A stretch of 64,000 nt of DNA, taken from NCBI GenBank assembly GCA_030849065.1, contig JASAON010001650.1, forward strand, positions 62,001 through 126,000, read 5' to 3'. The notes under the pieces are model-generated. The model had not been told where the DNA came from, did no database searches, and saw only the letters and a program-made list of their open reading frames with translations. Within the stretch, counting starts at the first letter, position 1. Each line of letters begins with the position of its first letter. This stretch comes from Jaenimonas drosophilae. Its lineage: Eukaryota > Euglenozoa > Kinetoplastea > Trypanosomatida > Trypanosomatidae. Below are positions 39,421 through 48,146 of the stretch, piece by piece. The translations under genes and the position numbers were made by a program.

Positions 39421-39753
39421 TCAGTTCTTGGGAATAGCACTGACTCGACGGTAACCCTTCACATCGCCACGTTCATTGTAGACTGGCTCCAACGTGTAGG
39501 TTCGCATGTCCTCCACGTTCGGTGTGAGGCCTGACGTGAACTTCTCTGCAGGAATCAGAGAAGGAATGAAGTACGCAATGGCAAAGGTGATGAGAAGGAG
39601 TGGTCCAGTAAAGACAAACTCCCGGACTCCCATGGGAATCTTGGTGCTGTAGAAGTGTGAAAACTTGACCAGATATGGATTCTTCTTAGGCGGCTCAACA
39701 TAGTTCGCCACACTTCGCCCTTTGGGTGGGGGATCACTCTTTGGTGCGCTCAT
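39421..39753 (-). CDS. Small single-pass membrane protein, 110 aa
   Basis: I do not recognise this protein. The ATG at 39753 gives 110 residues (MSAPKSDPPPKGRS). It is preceded by a T-rich tract with AG at 39782-39783, so the longer frame to 39855 is not used. The N-terminal 45 residues are Pro/Lys-rich and soluble. A membrane span lies at about 50-70 (FVFTGPLLLITFAIAYFIPSLI). The last 40 residues are soluble, with two Tyr-containing segments. The size and single span resemble small subunits of respiratory complexes or ER membrane complexes. No specific assignment is possible. Confidence 0.7.
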   Translation of the reverse strand: MSAPKSDPPPKGRSVANYVEPPKKNPYLVKFSHFYSTKIPMGVREFVFTGPLLLITFAIAYFIPSLIPAEKFTSGLTPNVEDMRTYTLEPVYNERGDVKGYRRVSAIPKN

Positions 39754-39781
39754 CGCATCCGATTTGCAACAGCAACCTTTA

Positions 39782-39783
39782 CT
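39782..39783 (-). promoter_or_regulatory. Predicted trans-splice acceptor AG for the 110-aa membrane protein
   Basis: A T/C-rich tract on the minus strand (about 39787-39810) ends in ATTTAG, with the AG 29 bases before the ATG. Confidence 0.6.
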
Positions 39784-40020
39784 AAATGAAAAAAGATAGA
39801 AACAACAGTTGATTGACTTGAGTGGCTTGGTTGGTTCATTGGTACCATACAGCACAATGACGACAGACAGGCTGGAAACAATCCGAAATGTTAAAGAAAT
39901 TGGTTATTTTATGTCGGCAACCCCCCACCAAGCTGCGTGAAAGAGGGGAGTCCGTACGTGTTACTCGATTATCTCAGGTAGCCTGCCGTGGGTCGCAGCC
40001 ACCTCATATGCCGTCCATGC

Positions 40021-42204
40021 TCACAGGCACAACTCCTCAGTTTGAAGGGTGTTGGCTGGGGTTAACACAGGCGGAGGAGAGCCGCGAGCGCCGAGAACAG
40101 TTCCGACGTGGAGCTTCATCTCCCCAGTCGGTGCGGCAACGAGGGTAAAATAGAGAAACAAGTTTTCGTTGGACTCATCAGGATGCTTGATGCGAATCGC
40201 CGCGGGTGTTAAGGAAGTCATTGCCAAAAGCTCTTGCTCCGGGGCAGCTTTGCCACCAAGCTCACGTAGAAGGCAGAGCGCCAAGTCGCTCTTGGCCGAC
40301 GTAGAAGGCCAGCGCACGATCATTCGCTGCGGAAGAGCTGCACCTTCCAAGAATAGAGGTGCGATATCGCAACGAGACACCTGATTGCAGTCGAAGTTGA
40401 GCTGAGCTCCAGTGTAAAGGTAGAGTGTTGTGCTAAGAACGCTTGCATTGTTGGTGGCAGACGCTCGTGAAGATGATGCATCATCTCCACACGAGCTGAC
40501 CAAATCGCGTACCATCTTGGATGCCTTTGCACCTTCCGCAGTGGTTTCTTGAATAAGACGAGAGCGCTGGGCTGCCCCCTTCTTCTTCTTGGCGGCTCTG
40601 CTCTCTGCAGCATTATGACGGTCCAGTACTGTGGCGAAGAAGTGGCCAGCCACAGCTCCTCCAACCGCCGCCAGCTCGCATGCAGCCAGACCGTTCCCGA
40701 CTTCACTCAAGTCAATAACCTGCAGCGACGGCTCCAACCAGCGCTGAAGATTGGCAGGCGGGGCACTGAAGAGTTGTCGGGTCCATTGAAGAACTGAGGC
40801 ACTTTGGAGCATACCTCCAGTGAGGACAACGTGAGTCATGGGCAGGTCGCCCAACGCTTCGGCATTGGCTGTGATGAATTGATTGAGGGCCTGTTCGAAC
40901 ATCTCAATCAGCTTCCACTCCATTCGCACAGCGGCTTCAAACTTGTTCTTGTTAATGGTCTGATTGTCGTTGAGATCCACGCCTTCATAGAACGCCTCCA
41001 CCTCAACCGACACAGCACCGACGCTTGCATTGAGTGCAGCCTTCTTTTCCTCCATCAGCAGATGCAAGCGCCGCATCGAACGGGCCGGAATGCAATCCGC
41101 CAGAAGAGCCTTGGCACCTTCCTCTGTGTTTCCAACACGGCGAAGGTCATTGTTGGGCCGCATCAGCACGCTGGTGTTACGTCCCACAAAGAGACGACGC
41201 TGTTGTAGCACAAACGCACCTGCCACACGGTCTGCCATGGCCACATCAACGCAGTCGCCACCGCAGCAGCTAAAGGTTGAGAAGTAGCTGGAGTTGTCCG
41301 AGGCTGGGCTTAGACTGGAGCACATGAAGGGTGGGTTCCTGCCACCCTTTGCTGCGCTGACCAGCTGCCCCCCACGTACCTCCAAGACGGTGAACGAGAG
41401 GGCGTGGCAGCCCCAATCCGCAACAAGGACACGCGCATGCTCCACCGGGGAAGCATCCGTTACACCAGGTGGAGGATTCAGAAAGTAGGGCAGTCCCGCA
41501 CCACGTGGAGCACTGTCCAGGGCGTAGAGTGCGGCTTCATCACTCAGCACAACTTCAATGGCCGACGCAACGCTACCAAGGTTGGACTTGGCGGCAGCCT
41601 CCCGCAGCCATGCTGTTGGTGATGCGCCGGATGTTGGCGAAGTCGCAGCAGCCCCTGGAAAAGCATATCGTGGAGCCACTAGGGTAAGAATGATTTTTCG
41701 TTCATCCTCGCTGGACGCGCTGAGCCCACATGCGCTATCCACGACATGGTCCTTCACGTAGTTAAGGAACTTGATGAAGGCATCGGTGATGGAGAGGAAT
41801 GATTCCGCTGAGTTCTCACCGTCATAGGTAAATCCAAAGGCTCCCTGGGACATCTCCACATCCTCGGGCGCTGATATCCCACAATGTCCCTTGAACTTGA
41901 TGCGGGACGCCTTCTCTACGACCCGCATGAGCACCGAGGCATCGTCGGCGTTCTCACCTGACTGTGTTGCTGCACAAGCAGCGGCCAATGCAAAGAGGTA
42001 GGGGACTACTTTCTGGGGCTGACGCGCGTAGCACTGAACGGCGTTGTCACCAAAGAGGAGCTCTGAATCTGAAAAAGCGAGGGCAACCGCCGTTCCTCGA
42101 TGTCCGGAGGAGTCAGCAACGACCTTTGCCGCCACACTTTGGCCAATGGGTGATACCGCCACGTAGGCCTTGCTTGCCCCAAGAGAGATGGACACGGAGT
42201 ACAT
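40021..42204 (-). CDS. Divergent Hsp70-superfamily protein (Ssz1/HSPA14-like?)
   Basis: A 727-residue protein with an Hsp70/actin-type ATPase fold but altered motifs. It starts at an ATG (42204). The opening SISLGASKAYVAV corresponds to Hsp70 phosphate-1 (GIDLGTT) but lacks the Asp. Near 280, VADWGCHALSFTVLEV is the phosphate-2 counterpart and keeps its Asp. Near 480, VVLTGGMLQS is the adenosine motif with the Gly pair. The C-terminal 200 residues match a weak substrate-binding region. The protein ends in LQTEELCL, not EEVD. The N-terminal pattern is closest to Ssz1/HSPA14, ribosome-associated Hsp70s that do not need ATP hydrolysis. Hsp110 is an alternative. The superfamily is likely; the subtype is tentative. 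Confidence 0.7.
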   Translation of the reverse strand: MYSVSISLGASKAYVAVSPIGQSVAAKVVADSSGHRGTAVALAFSDSELLFGDNAVQCYARQPQKVVPYLFALAAACAATQSGENADDASVLMRVVEKASRIKFKGHCGISAPEDVEMSQGAFGFTYDGENSAESFLSITDAFIKFLNYVKDHVVDSACGLSASSEDERKIILTLVAPRYAFPGAAATSPTSGASPTAWLREAAAKSNLGSVASAIEVVLSDEAALYALDSAPRGAGLPYFLNPPPGVTDASPVEHARVLVADWGCHALSFTVLEVRGGQLVSAAKGGRNPPFMCSSLSPASDNSSYFSTFSCCGGDCVDVAMADRVAGAFVLQQRRLFVGRNTSVLMRPNNDLRRVGNTEEGAKALLADCIPARSMRRLHLLMEEKKAALNASVGAVSVEVEAFYEGVDLNDNQTINKNKFEAAVRMEWKLIEMFEQALNQFITANAEALGDLPMTHVVLTGGMLQSASVLQWTRQLFSAPPANLQRWLEPSLQVIDLSEVGNGLAACELAAVGGAVAGHFFATVLDRHNAAESRAAKKKKGAAQRSRLIQETTAEGAKASKMVRDLVSSCGDDASSSRASATNNASVLSTTLYLYTGAQLNFDCNQVSRCDIAPLFLEGAALPQRMIVRWPSTSAKSDLALCLLRELGGKAAPEQELLAMTSLTPAAIRIKHPDESNENLFLYFTLVAAPTGEMKLHVGTVLGARGSPPPVLTPANTLQTEELCL

Positions 42205-42407
42205 CTCAGGAACAAAGATGAAATGAACCTAATGAGAATAGCCGAACACACTGACGCAGCAAGTACACACTTTAACTGTAAAGGCGCAACAAAGAAAGAA
42301 ACAAGATGATAGCAGTAGATGATAATCGGCAACGCATATGCACTTGAGGAGTGTACTCATTCTTCTTCAATCTAGAGCTCACTTGGACGCGTTGTGGGCG
42401 AGTTGCC

Positions 42408-43472
42408 CTACGAGTGAGGTCCAATTTGGTCCAAATCTCGTGCGATTTTGTCCAAAATGGTCGTGATCTCCTCCACATCGCCAAGCTTCGCCACCTCTTC
42501 TTGAAGTCGGTGTGCGCGGTCATAGGCGATGGATGGGGTTGGAGGGTACGAGGACACTTCCGCGATAGATGGAGACCGTTGGCGAGCACCACGTTCATCC
42601 ACATCGTTGTCGAAGAGGCGGCTGGCAACTGTCGTAGAGCTCACTGGTGGCTGGTGGACCTGCGCTGGCTTTTGTTGCTCCATCAGTCTCGATTTGTACT
42701 GCTGCAGAGATTCGGTTGTCTGCCGGTGTTGATCCAATTGCTGCCGAAGCAACCGTCTTGGGGTTGCCATCAACGAGGTGTGGTGGCCACTCTCTAACGT
42801 GGGACTTGGTGACGGGCTGCTCCCACTGTAGGACTTGTCAAGCAGTAGTGTAAGATCATGCAGCTGCTCCTCTTGGCGCTGAAGACGCCGCTCTAAAGTG
42901 GAGATGACCTGCACATGCTGCTCGGTCAAGAGTTGCGTTTGCTCCTCGACCCGAAGCCGCTGCTCCCGTTCCGTCTTCAGCGACTGCTTCAACGTTTCTA
43001 GTTCTGCTCGATAACCATCGTGTGTATGGGGTTGTGGTAGCATTCCTTTGGCGAGTCCGCGGTCCCGCTCCTCAAGTTGTTTCCTCACGTGTTCAGCCTC
43101 CTTCTCTGCCTGGTTCTTTGCCGCCTCAAGTGCGCTGAGCTTACCCGTGAAGTGAAGCTCCACACGGCGCACGATACGCTCAATCTCTTGCATCTTCAGG
43201 GCAGCTTGTTGGCGTTGATACCCGTCCTCCTGCTGACGAGGAGTACCTTCCTTTTCAATGTAGGCAGCAATGTGATGGCTAATGCTGACCAAATCATGCA
43301 GCATACCCTGAACGGGGGAGGCCTCACCATGGACATCAAGTCGGGCCTTGGATCCTCCACCACGAGGTGTGGTCACCGTCCCGCGAGGAGAGGAGTGGAC
43401 GCTGGTGTAGCGCTGCGGATAACTCCCCACGTTGGAGTAGTCATGTGCTACTCCGCCGCGGGCACGGCTCAT
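42408..43472 (-). CDS. Coiled-coil protein, 354 aa
   Basis: I do not recognise the family. The ATG at 43472 gives 354 residues. The longer frame to 43646 includes an apparent hydrophobic segment that is really translated pyrimidine tract; the acceptor AG at 43501-43502 excludes it. The N-terminus is Ser/Gly/Arg-rich. A coiled coil runs from about 90 to 215 (heptad-like Leu/Glu/Gln patterns, EAAKNQAEKEAEHVRKQLEE region). A Ser/Pro-rich stretch follows, then a short acidic helical end (EEVAKLGDVEEITTILDK). A cytoskeletal role is plausible, for example at the basal body or flagellum, but this is not shown. Confidence 0.75.
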   Translation of the reverse strand: MSRARGGVAHDYSNVGSYPQRYTSVHSSPRGTVTTPRGGGSKARLDVHGEASPVQGMLHDLVSISHHIAAYIEKEGTPRQQEDGYQRQQAALKMQEIERIVRRVELHFTGKLSALEAAKNQAEKEAEHVRKQLEERDRGLAKGMLPQPHTHDGYRAELETLKQSLKTEREQRLRVEEQTQLLTEQHVQVISTLERRLQRQEEQLHDLTLLLDKSYSGSSPSPSPTLESGHHTSLMATPRRLLRQQLDQHRQTTESLQQYKSRLMEQQKPAQVHQPPVSSTTVASRLFDNDVDERGARQRSPSIAEVSSYPPTPSIAYDRAHRLQEEVAKLGDVEEITTILDKIARDLDQIGPHS

Positions 43473-43500
43473 CACGCCAAGTTGTCCCTGCGGAAAGTGG

Positions 43501-43502
43501 CT
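43501..43502 (-). promoter_or_regulatory. Predicted trans-splice acceptor AG for the 354-aa coiled-coil protein
   Basis: On the minus strand a run of T residues (about 43533-43545) and a TG repeat precede GGCCAG, the first AG after the tract, 29 bases before the ATG at 43472. This is the clearest acceptor in the window. Confidence 0.65.
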
Positions 43503-43778
43503 GGCCAAACAAATGTATGAAACCACACACACACAAAAAAAAAAAAGAACACAAATGATTGAGAAGAAGCAATGTGGTGAAGTCCCATGCGTAGAGAGGG
43601 TACCAAGGGAGAGTTCAGTGAGTGTAGATGCATCACGAAGAGACACTCTGAATGCATACGAAGTGGTTGTGTGGGTGGGTTTAGGATAGTGATTACTGGC
43701 GCGTTAAACAGCCTCGCACTCACAATCTATGGAACACAATAGGTGGCGGACACAGTGGAGATGACATGATGAGAGGTG

Positions 43779-45311
43779 CTATTCCTTCTTCTCCTTCTTG
43801 TGATGACGGTGCTTCTTCTTCTTCGTGTGCTTGTGCTTTTTGTCTTTATCGGAAGAACGATGCTTGCGATCGCGCTTGCGAGAAGACTTGCCATCCTCGT
43901 CTTCATCGTCGGAGCCACCATCATCTGAACCATCGTCACTTTCATCAAAGTCGTCGCTGTCGTCATCGTCGTCATCGTCACTATCTTCGTTTCCTTCCTC
44001 ATCATCATCATCGTCATCATCATCATCTTCAGCTTCTCCTTCCAGCCCGAAGCGCTCCAGCTTCACCTTGGTGCCGAGGAAAGCAAGCAAGCCATCCTTT
44101 TCTGCCTTGTCAAGAGACGAGAAGACCAGCTTCTCCGTTCCCGTGCTGGTTTTGGCCATCACGGATATCTGGAAAGTGGCCGTTCCGCTGTCTGATTCAT
44201 CCATCTCTATCTTGTCAATGTCGCTGTAGTCGATCTTGACAGCAGGTCGGTGCAGAAACAGCAGTCCCTTGTTCGCCACAAACAAGAAGCCTTCGGAGCT
44301 CTTGTACATGCAGCGCAGGCAGGAGTGGCGTTGTTGGGTAAGAACGGAGCGGTACTCCTTGTTCAGGCCACCAAACGCCGGAACCTTTGCTACCGCCTTG
44401 AAGGTTCGAATCATGATTTCACTGACACGGCCGCTCATGGATGGCACCAACGGATACTCTCCGCTCTCTTGCTCAGCAAAACCGAGGACCTTGTTGATCT
44501 CCTCCTGTGTCTTGAGCTCACACCGCCAAGGGTGGTCAGCGTGGAGAACTAGTTCGGGTGGGCAGGAGATGACAACGTGGGCATAGGACGTTGATCGCAC
44601 CTTCATGGGATTACGAAGGACCAGGACCACATACTGTGCTAGCCCCGTATCATCCTCACCGCCTCCCTTACCAAAGTAGGAAGGGATATCGCAGAGGTAC
44701 AGCTGTTGGACATCCGACAAGGGAAAGGTAAGTAGGCCTGTTGCCGTCTTTCGCTTGTCCTCGAGCACCACATTGTAGTTTGACAGCACAATCTTGTACT
44801 TGCCTGACGGGTAGGCAACGGGGACATCATCAAAGGTAGCAATGACCTTTTCATCGGCGTGTGCCGTGGTAGACGCACCCATGGTGGCAAGAACAAGGAG
44901 GTTGTTGTCATCGCTTCCCTGGCCATGCTCCTTCAAGTAGGATTGCTGGTACTCCTTCATTTTTGAGTGAATGTTCTGAAGAATTTCTCGCCCAGCCTCC
45001 TCCGTCTGTTCATATCCAACGCAAACGTTGGGCACAGCAAAACGGATAGACGTAAGCTCCAGATCTGTCGCGGGCGTGTGGGATGCCTTGGAGCGAAGGT
45101 TGATGCTCAGATCGTTCTTGGTGGTTCCAGCAGCGCTGGCAATAGATGAAATGGGAACCTTCAGCATGGTTTTGGAGACGAAGTTGGGGTTCGTCTTCTC
45201 ATTTCCCTTGGGCATGGAAGAAAGAACCACATCAGCGGCACCGCTGCCACCCTCCTGTTTCACGCCCGTCACAATTTTCAAGGCGCCCCAGTTTTCGACA
45301 GGGAATGCCAT
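43779..45311 (-). CDS. POB3: FACT complex subunit Pob3 (SSRP1 without HMG box)
   Basis: Pob3/SSRP1 pairs with Spt16 in FACT, the histone chaperone that moves nucleosomes ahead of polymerases. From the ATG at 45311 it has 510 residues; the frame to 45362 crosses an acceptor AG at 45331-45332. The N-terminal domain is followed by a tandem PH-like region. The second half of that region shows the SSRP1 pattern: RHSCLRCMYKSSEGFLFVANKGLLFLHRP, then YSDIDKIEMDES, then FSSLDKAEKDGLLAFLG. Residues about 420-470 are a long Asp/Glu/Ser run. The last 35 residues are Lys/His-rich. There is no HMG box, as in fungal Pob3 and, as far as I recall, in kinetoplastids. Assignment is confident. Confidence 0.9.
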   Translation of the reverse strand: MAFPVENWGALKIVTGVKQEGGSGAADVVLSSMPKGNEKTNPNFVSKTMLKVPISSIASAAGTTKNDLSINLRSKASHTPATDLELTSIRFAVPNVCVGYEQTEEAGREILQNIHSKMKEYQQSYLKEHGQGSDDNNLLVLATMGASTTAHADEKVIATFDDVPVAYPSGKYKIVLSNYNVVLEDKRKTATGLLTFPLSDVQQLYLCDIPSYFGKGGGEDDTGLAQYVVLVLRNPMKVRSTSYAHVVISCPPELVLHADHPWRCELKTQEEINKVLGFAEQESGEYPLVPSMSGRVSEIMIRTFKAVAKVPAFGGLNKEYRSVLTQQRHSCLRCMYKSSEGFLFVANKGLLFLHRPAVKIDYSDIDKIEMDESDSGTATFQISVMAKTSTGTEKLVFSSLDKAEKDGLLAFLGTKVKLERFGLEGEAEDDDDDDDDDEEGNEDSDDDDDDDSDDFDESDDGSDDGGSDDEDEDGKSSRKRDRKHRSSDKDKKHKHTKKKKHRHHKKEKKE

Positions 45312-45330
45312 GGCAGACCTACCAAGCTTT

Positions 45331-45332
45331 CT
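45331..45332 (-). promoter_or_regulatory. Predicted trans-splice acceptor AG for POB3
   Basis: A CT-rich tract on the minus strand (about 45337-45365) ends in GCTGTAG, with the AG 20 bases before the ATG at 45311. Confidence 0.6.
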
Positions 45333-45497
45333 ACAGCAAAACGAGAATAGAGGGAGGAGCAAGCAGCATGTATGTGTTGTTGCAAATAGTTTTCTGGATT
45401 AAGCCTCAATCAATATCACTCATGTTGTGTATTAAGACAATGTGGTACTGTCAGCAGACAGGAAAACCAGTTGGCGCGCAAGATCAGCCATGTTTCA

Positions 45498-48146
45498 TCA
45501 GGCCAGCACGTATATAGCGGTCAGAAGAATTGGCATCGCGAACAAAAGACTCAGCCCCAACCAGAGCAGATACTCACCCTTCTTCTCCAAACGAAGAAAC
45601 TGAGGCGGATGCAGCAATGCTGCTTTGAAGATGAGCTGCGGTGCGTCCTCAAAGTCCGCCCAGAAGGTCCCCAAAACCTGTGTGGTGAGGAGCTGAGAGC
45701 TTGAGTCGCTTCCCGTGATGCGTTGCAGTGCACGGATGTCACTGGGGCTGACGGAGGTACGGCCAAAATAATTCATCCAGGATGGAGGCCACAACACGGA
45801 GAGCCAACGTAGAATCGTGGAGGAGCCCTCCGACATGAGGGGAATGAGGTACAGGTAATTTGCTCGGCGCAGGATTGACGCAAGATGCTGCCGAATATGA
45901 TCAGAACCTTTTACAGCAAAGATGTCTGCTTCATCCAACTTCAAGGACGCCCATCGCCACACGGGCTTCCGTGTAGCTGGCGTAGAAGACAATGCCGCCC
46001 TGGTGAAGATGCGAAGGTCGCGAGACCATCGCTTCTTAATTTGCTCCGCTAGCTTTAGCGCCTGAAGTGCAACACGATGAGGTCCATCCACATCGGTTGC
46101 GTCATCCGTGGCATTCACTTGTGGCGATTTCGTGAAGATTTGCGGGGCATGAGTGGAAAAACACGTCATTCCGCGAAAGATAGGTACACCTACCCATCTA
46201 CTTGAGACATTAGACATGCGTGCATCAATGTCACCAAGACTTCGCAGTGTTGAGTTTATCAACGTCTGCGAAAGGCGGTCATGCTCTCGTTGCACCACTT
46301 CTCTCTGCTGATTTTCAGAAAGAGTAGCAAAGACATGATCTATCCAAACAGCCTCATGGCGAGACCAAAACTTAGCTTCCTCCACAATGTTGCGAAAAAC
46401 ACCATCTTGCTGACCTTCATCGTGGGCCCCACCTGCGACGGGTTGGCGCGCCACCAATCGGCCAAAAGCGCGCTCCAGTTCTCTACGTGATGATGCCCCG
46501 TTGAGCAGAGCAGCGCTCTCTACCGCTGCAAACTCCTCCAAGGCGGCGAGAGCATTCAAGCCGTGAAGGCGCCGGTGTTGCTCATCCACCTCGAGCGGAT
46601 TGAGATGGAGCAGTAGCTGCACAAGGCGCCGAAGGTGGGCAAGCTGAAGCACCTCCTTGGAGCTGAAGTCGTCGCGTACCATTTTGCCCGAATGTACTGT
46701 TTGCATGGGTGATGGCTGCCAGTGGTGTGGTCGCTCTTCTCCACGTTGAAGACGCACAAGTGCAGGTGCCACGAGGGTGTTGCCAAACAGCAGGAAGATA
46801 TCATCCAAGAGCGTGGAAAAGGACACAAGTTCCTTCGTGATGGCAAGGCATTCTCGCCGTTCTTCATGTTCTACTGCTGGCACTACCTGCACAATACTCT
46901 GCCCGGTGAGAAAGGGCTCTGCGTAGGCAACCATCTTATCAGACACCTGACGTTCAGCGAACTCAACCTTGGAGCTTCCTCTCCAGCGATAGGCACCTCC
47001 AGTGAGCACATAGCGTACAAAAGACACACAGCTGGAGACAATGGACTTCACCTCGCCAACAATGCTGCCTAGGCCGCTCAGCAATGACACTGTAGGGGCA
47101 GCTTGTGTGGGAGTGAGGGAGTTCAACACAGTGTGGATTGACGGGGCGGCATACGGGAAAGTGGCGTCCATACGTTGGTTGCCCCCACTAAGACGCTCGT
47201 GGGACTCCCGCTGAACCCGTCGGGCTCGCAAGGACGTCATGCGGATTTGCTCAGTCACCACTGCCCCAGCAATTTCCACGGCTGCATCCGCCAATCGTGC
47301 CATCCAGAGTGCGGCATCAACTGGCAGTGAGTTATCTGGAATCTCCACCTGGTTTCCAAATGCATTGGTGATGGTACGTTCAGCGGCAACCTCACGCAGT
47401 TGGTGCAGAAGCTGCGTCGCAACGGGTGTTTTGATATCTGTTGAAGACATGGACCACGTTACCCATCCTAACGCGAGGGAGATGAGCCCTACCAGCATGA
47501 CCAAAGTGAGTGAGTAGGGGCCCAAACTAATCAAAAAGTTGCATGCACAGCAGCCCGCCCTTCGAGCTGCGCCGACTACGGCCGTGTTCTTGCTCAGCGG
47601 GATTCGCCCATTGTGACGTAGTCTCGATTGTTTTCGCGCAGCCTCTGGTGACATGTGCGCTGGTCGTTGGAGGCGAACACCATGGGTATCACTATCAGAT
47701 CGCTGGCCCGCTGCAGGAAGAATGGGTGATGCAGGAGACGAGGCTGGAATAGCAATGGATAAGTTAGGTACGGCAACGGTCAAGACTCCATCTGCATGAT
47801 TTGGGGGAGCGGCAGCCCCCGATGCGTGGTCTTGCCACATGGTGCGCACGCGCTCTTCCACCCCCAACAAATCTTGGAAACTATGAAGAAAGTACTTCTT
47901 CGAAACTGCATTGCGCCGAGAATCATCAAAGAAGGCTGGAGCCACTGGCCGCTCAAGTTTGATGATGAGGAGGCTGGTGGGAACACCCTTGATGTGTTTG
48001 GTGTCAAGCTGCACGGCTGTGATATTCGACCACTCAAACTCAATTTGAAAGAGAGCTGAGCTGAAATAGCACCGTGACGATGTGGTTATAAGGTAACCAC
48101 TACATCCTTGGCAAACGCAGGAGTACTTTCGTTCTGCGTCTGCCAT
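45498..48146 (-). CDS. Membrane protein with GRAM-like N-terminus, 882 aa
   Basis: I do not recognise the family as a whole. The ATG at 48146 gives 882 residues; the frame to 48173 begins at GTG. Residues 1-105 resemble a GRAM/PH-like lipid-binding domain: a Cys-rich opening, CYFSSALFQIEFEWSNITAV, LLIIKLERP, then YFLHSFQDLLGVEERVRTMW, which fits the closing strand and helix. Residues about 105-190 are a linker. A membrane span lies at about 208-232, and another forms the C-terminus (about 860-882). The large segment between them is helical, with many Leu and Glu. GRAM plus membrane span suggests a membrane-contact-site or lipid-transfer role, but no sterol-transfer (VASt) domain is recognisable. 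The domain call is an inference. Confidence 0.65.
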   Translation of the reverse strand: MADAERKYSCVCQGCSGYLITTSSRCYFSSALFQIEFEWSNITAVQLDTKHIKGVPTSLLIIKLERPVAPAFFDDSRRNAVSKKYFLHSFQDLLGVEERVRTMWQDHASGAAAPPNHADGVLTVAVPNLSIAIPASSPASPILPAAGQRSDSDTHGVRLQRPAHMSPEAARKQSRLRHNGRIPLSKNTAVVGAARRAGCCACNFLISLGPYSLTLVMLVGLISLALGWVTWSMSSTDIKTPVATQLLHQLREVAAERTITNAFGNQVEIPDNSLPVDAALWMARLADAAVEIAGAVVTEQIRMTSLRARRVQRESHERLSGGNQRMDATFPYAAPSIHTVLNSLTPTQAAPTVSLLSGLGSIVGEVKSIVSSCVSFVRYVLTGGAYRWRGSSKVEFAERQVSDKMVAYAEPFLTGQSIVQVVPAVEHEERRECLAITKELVSFSTLLDDIFLLFGNTLVAPALVRLQRGEERPHHWQPSPMQTVHSGKMVRDDFSSKEVLQLAHLRRLVQLLLHLNPLEVDEQHRRLHGLNALAALEEFAAVESAALLNGASSRRELERAFGRLVARQPVAGGAHDEGQQDGVFRNIVEEAKFWSRHEAVWIDHVFATLSENQQREVVQREHDRLSQTLINSTLRSLGDIDARMSNVSSRWVGVPIFRGMTCFSTHAPQIFTKSPQVNATDDATDVDGPHRVALQALKLAEQIKKRWSRDLRIFTRAALSSTPATRKPVWRWASLKLDEADIFAVKGSDHIRQHLASILRRANYLYLIPLMSEGSSTILRWLSVLWPPSWMNYFGRTSVSPSDIRALQRITGSDSSSQLLTTQVLGTFWADFEDAPQLIFKAALLHPPQFLRLEKKGEYLLWLGLSLLFAMPILLTAIYVLA

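Noticed and set aside
43473..43646. Apparent N-terminal membrane segment of the coiled-coil protein
   Set aside because: It is translated from the pyrimidine tract before the splice acceptor at 43501-43502.
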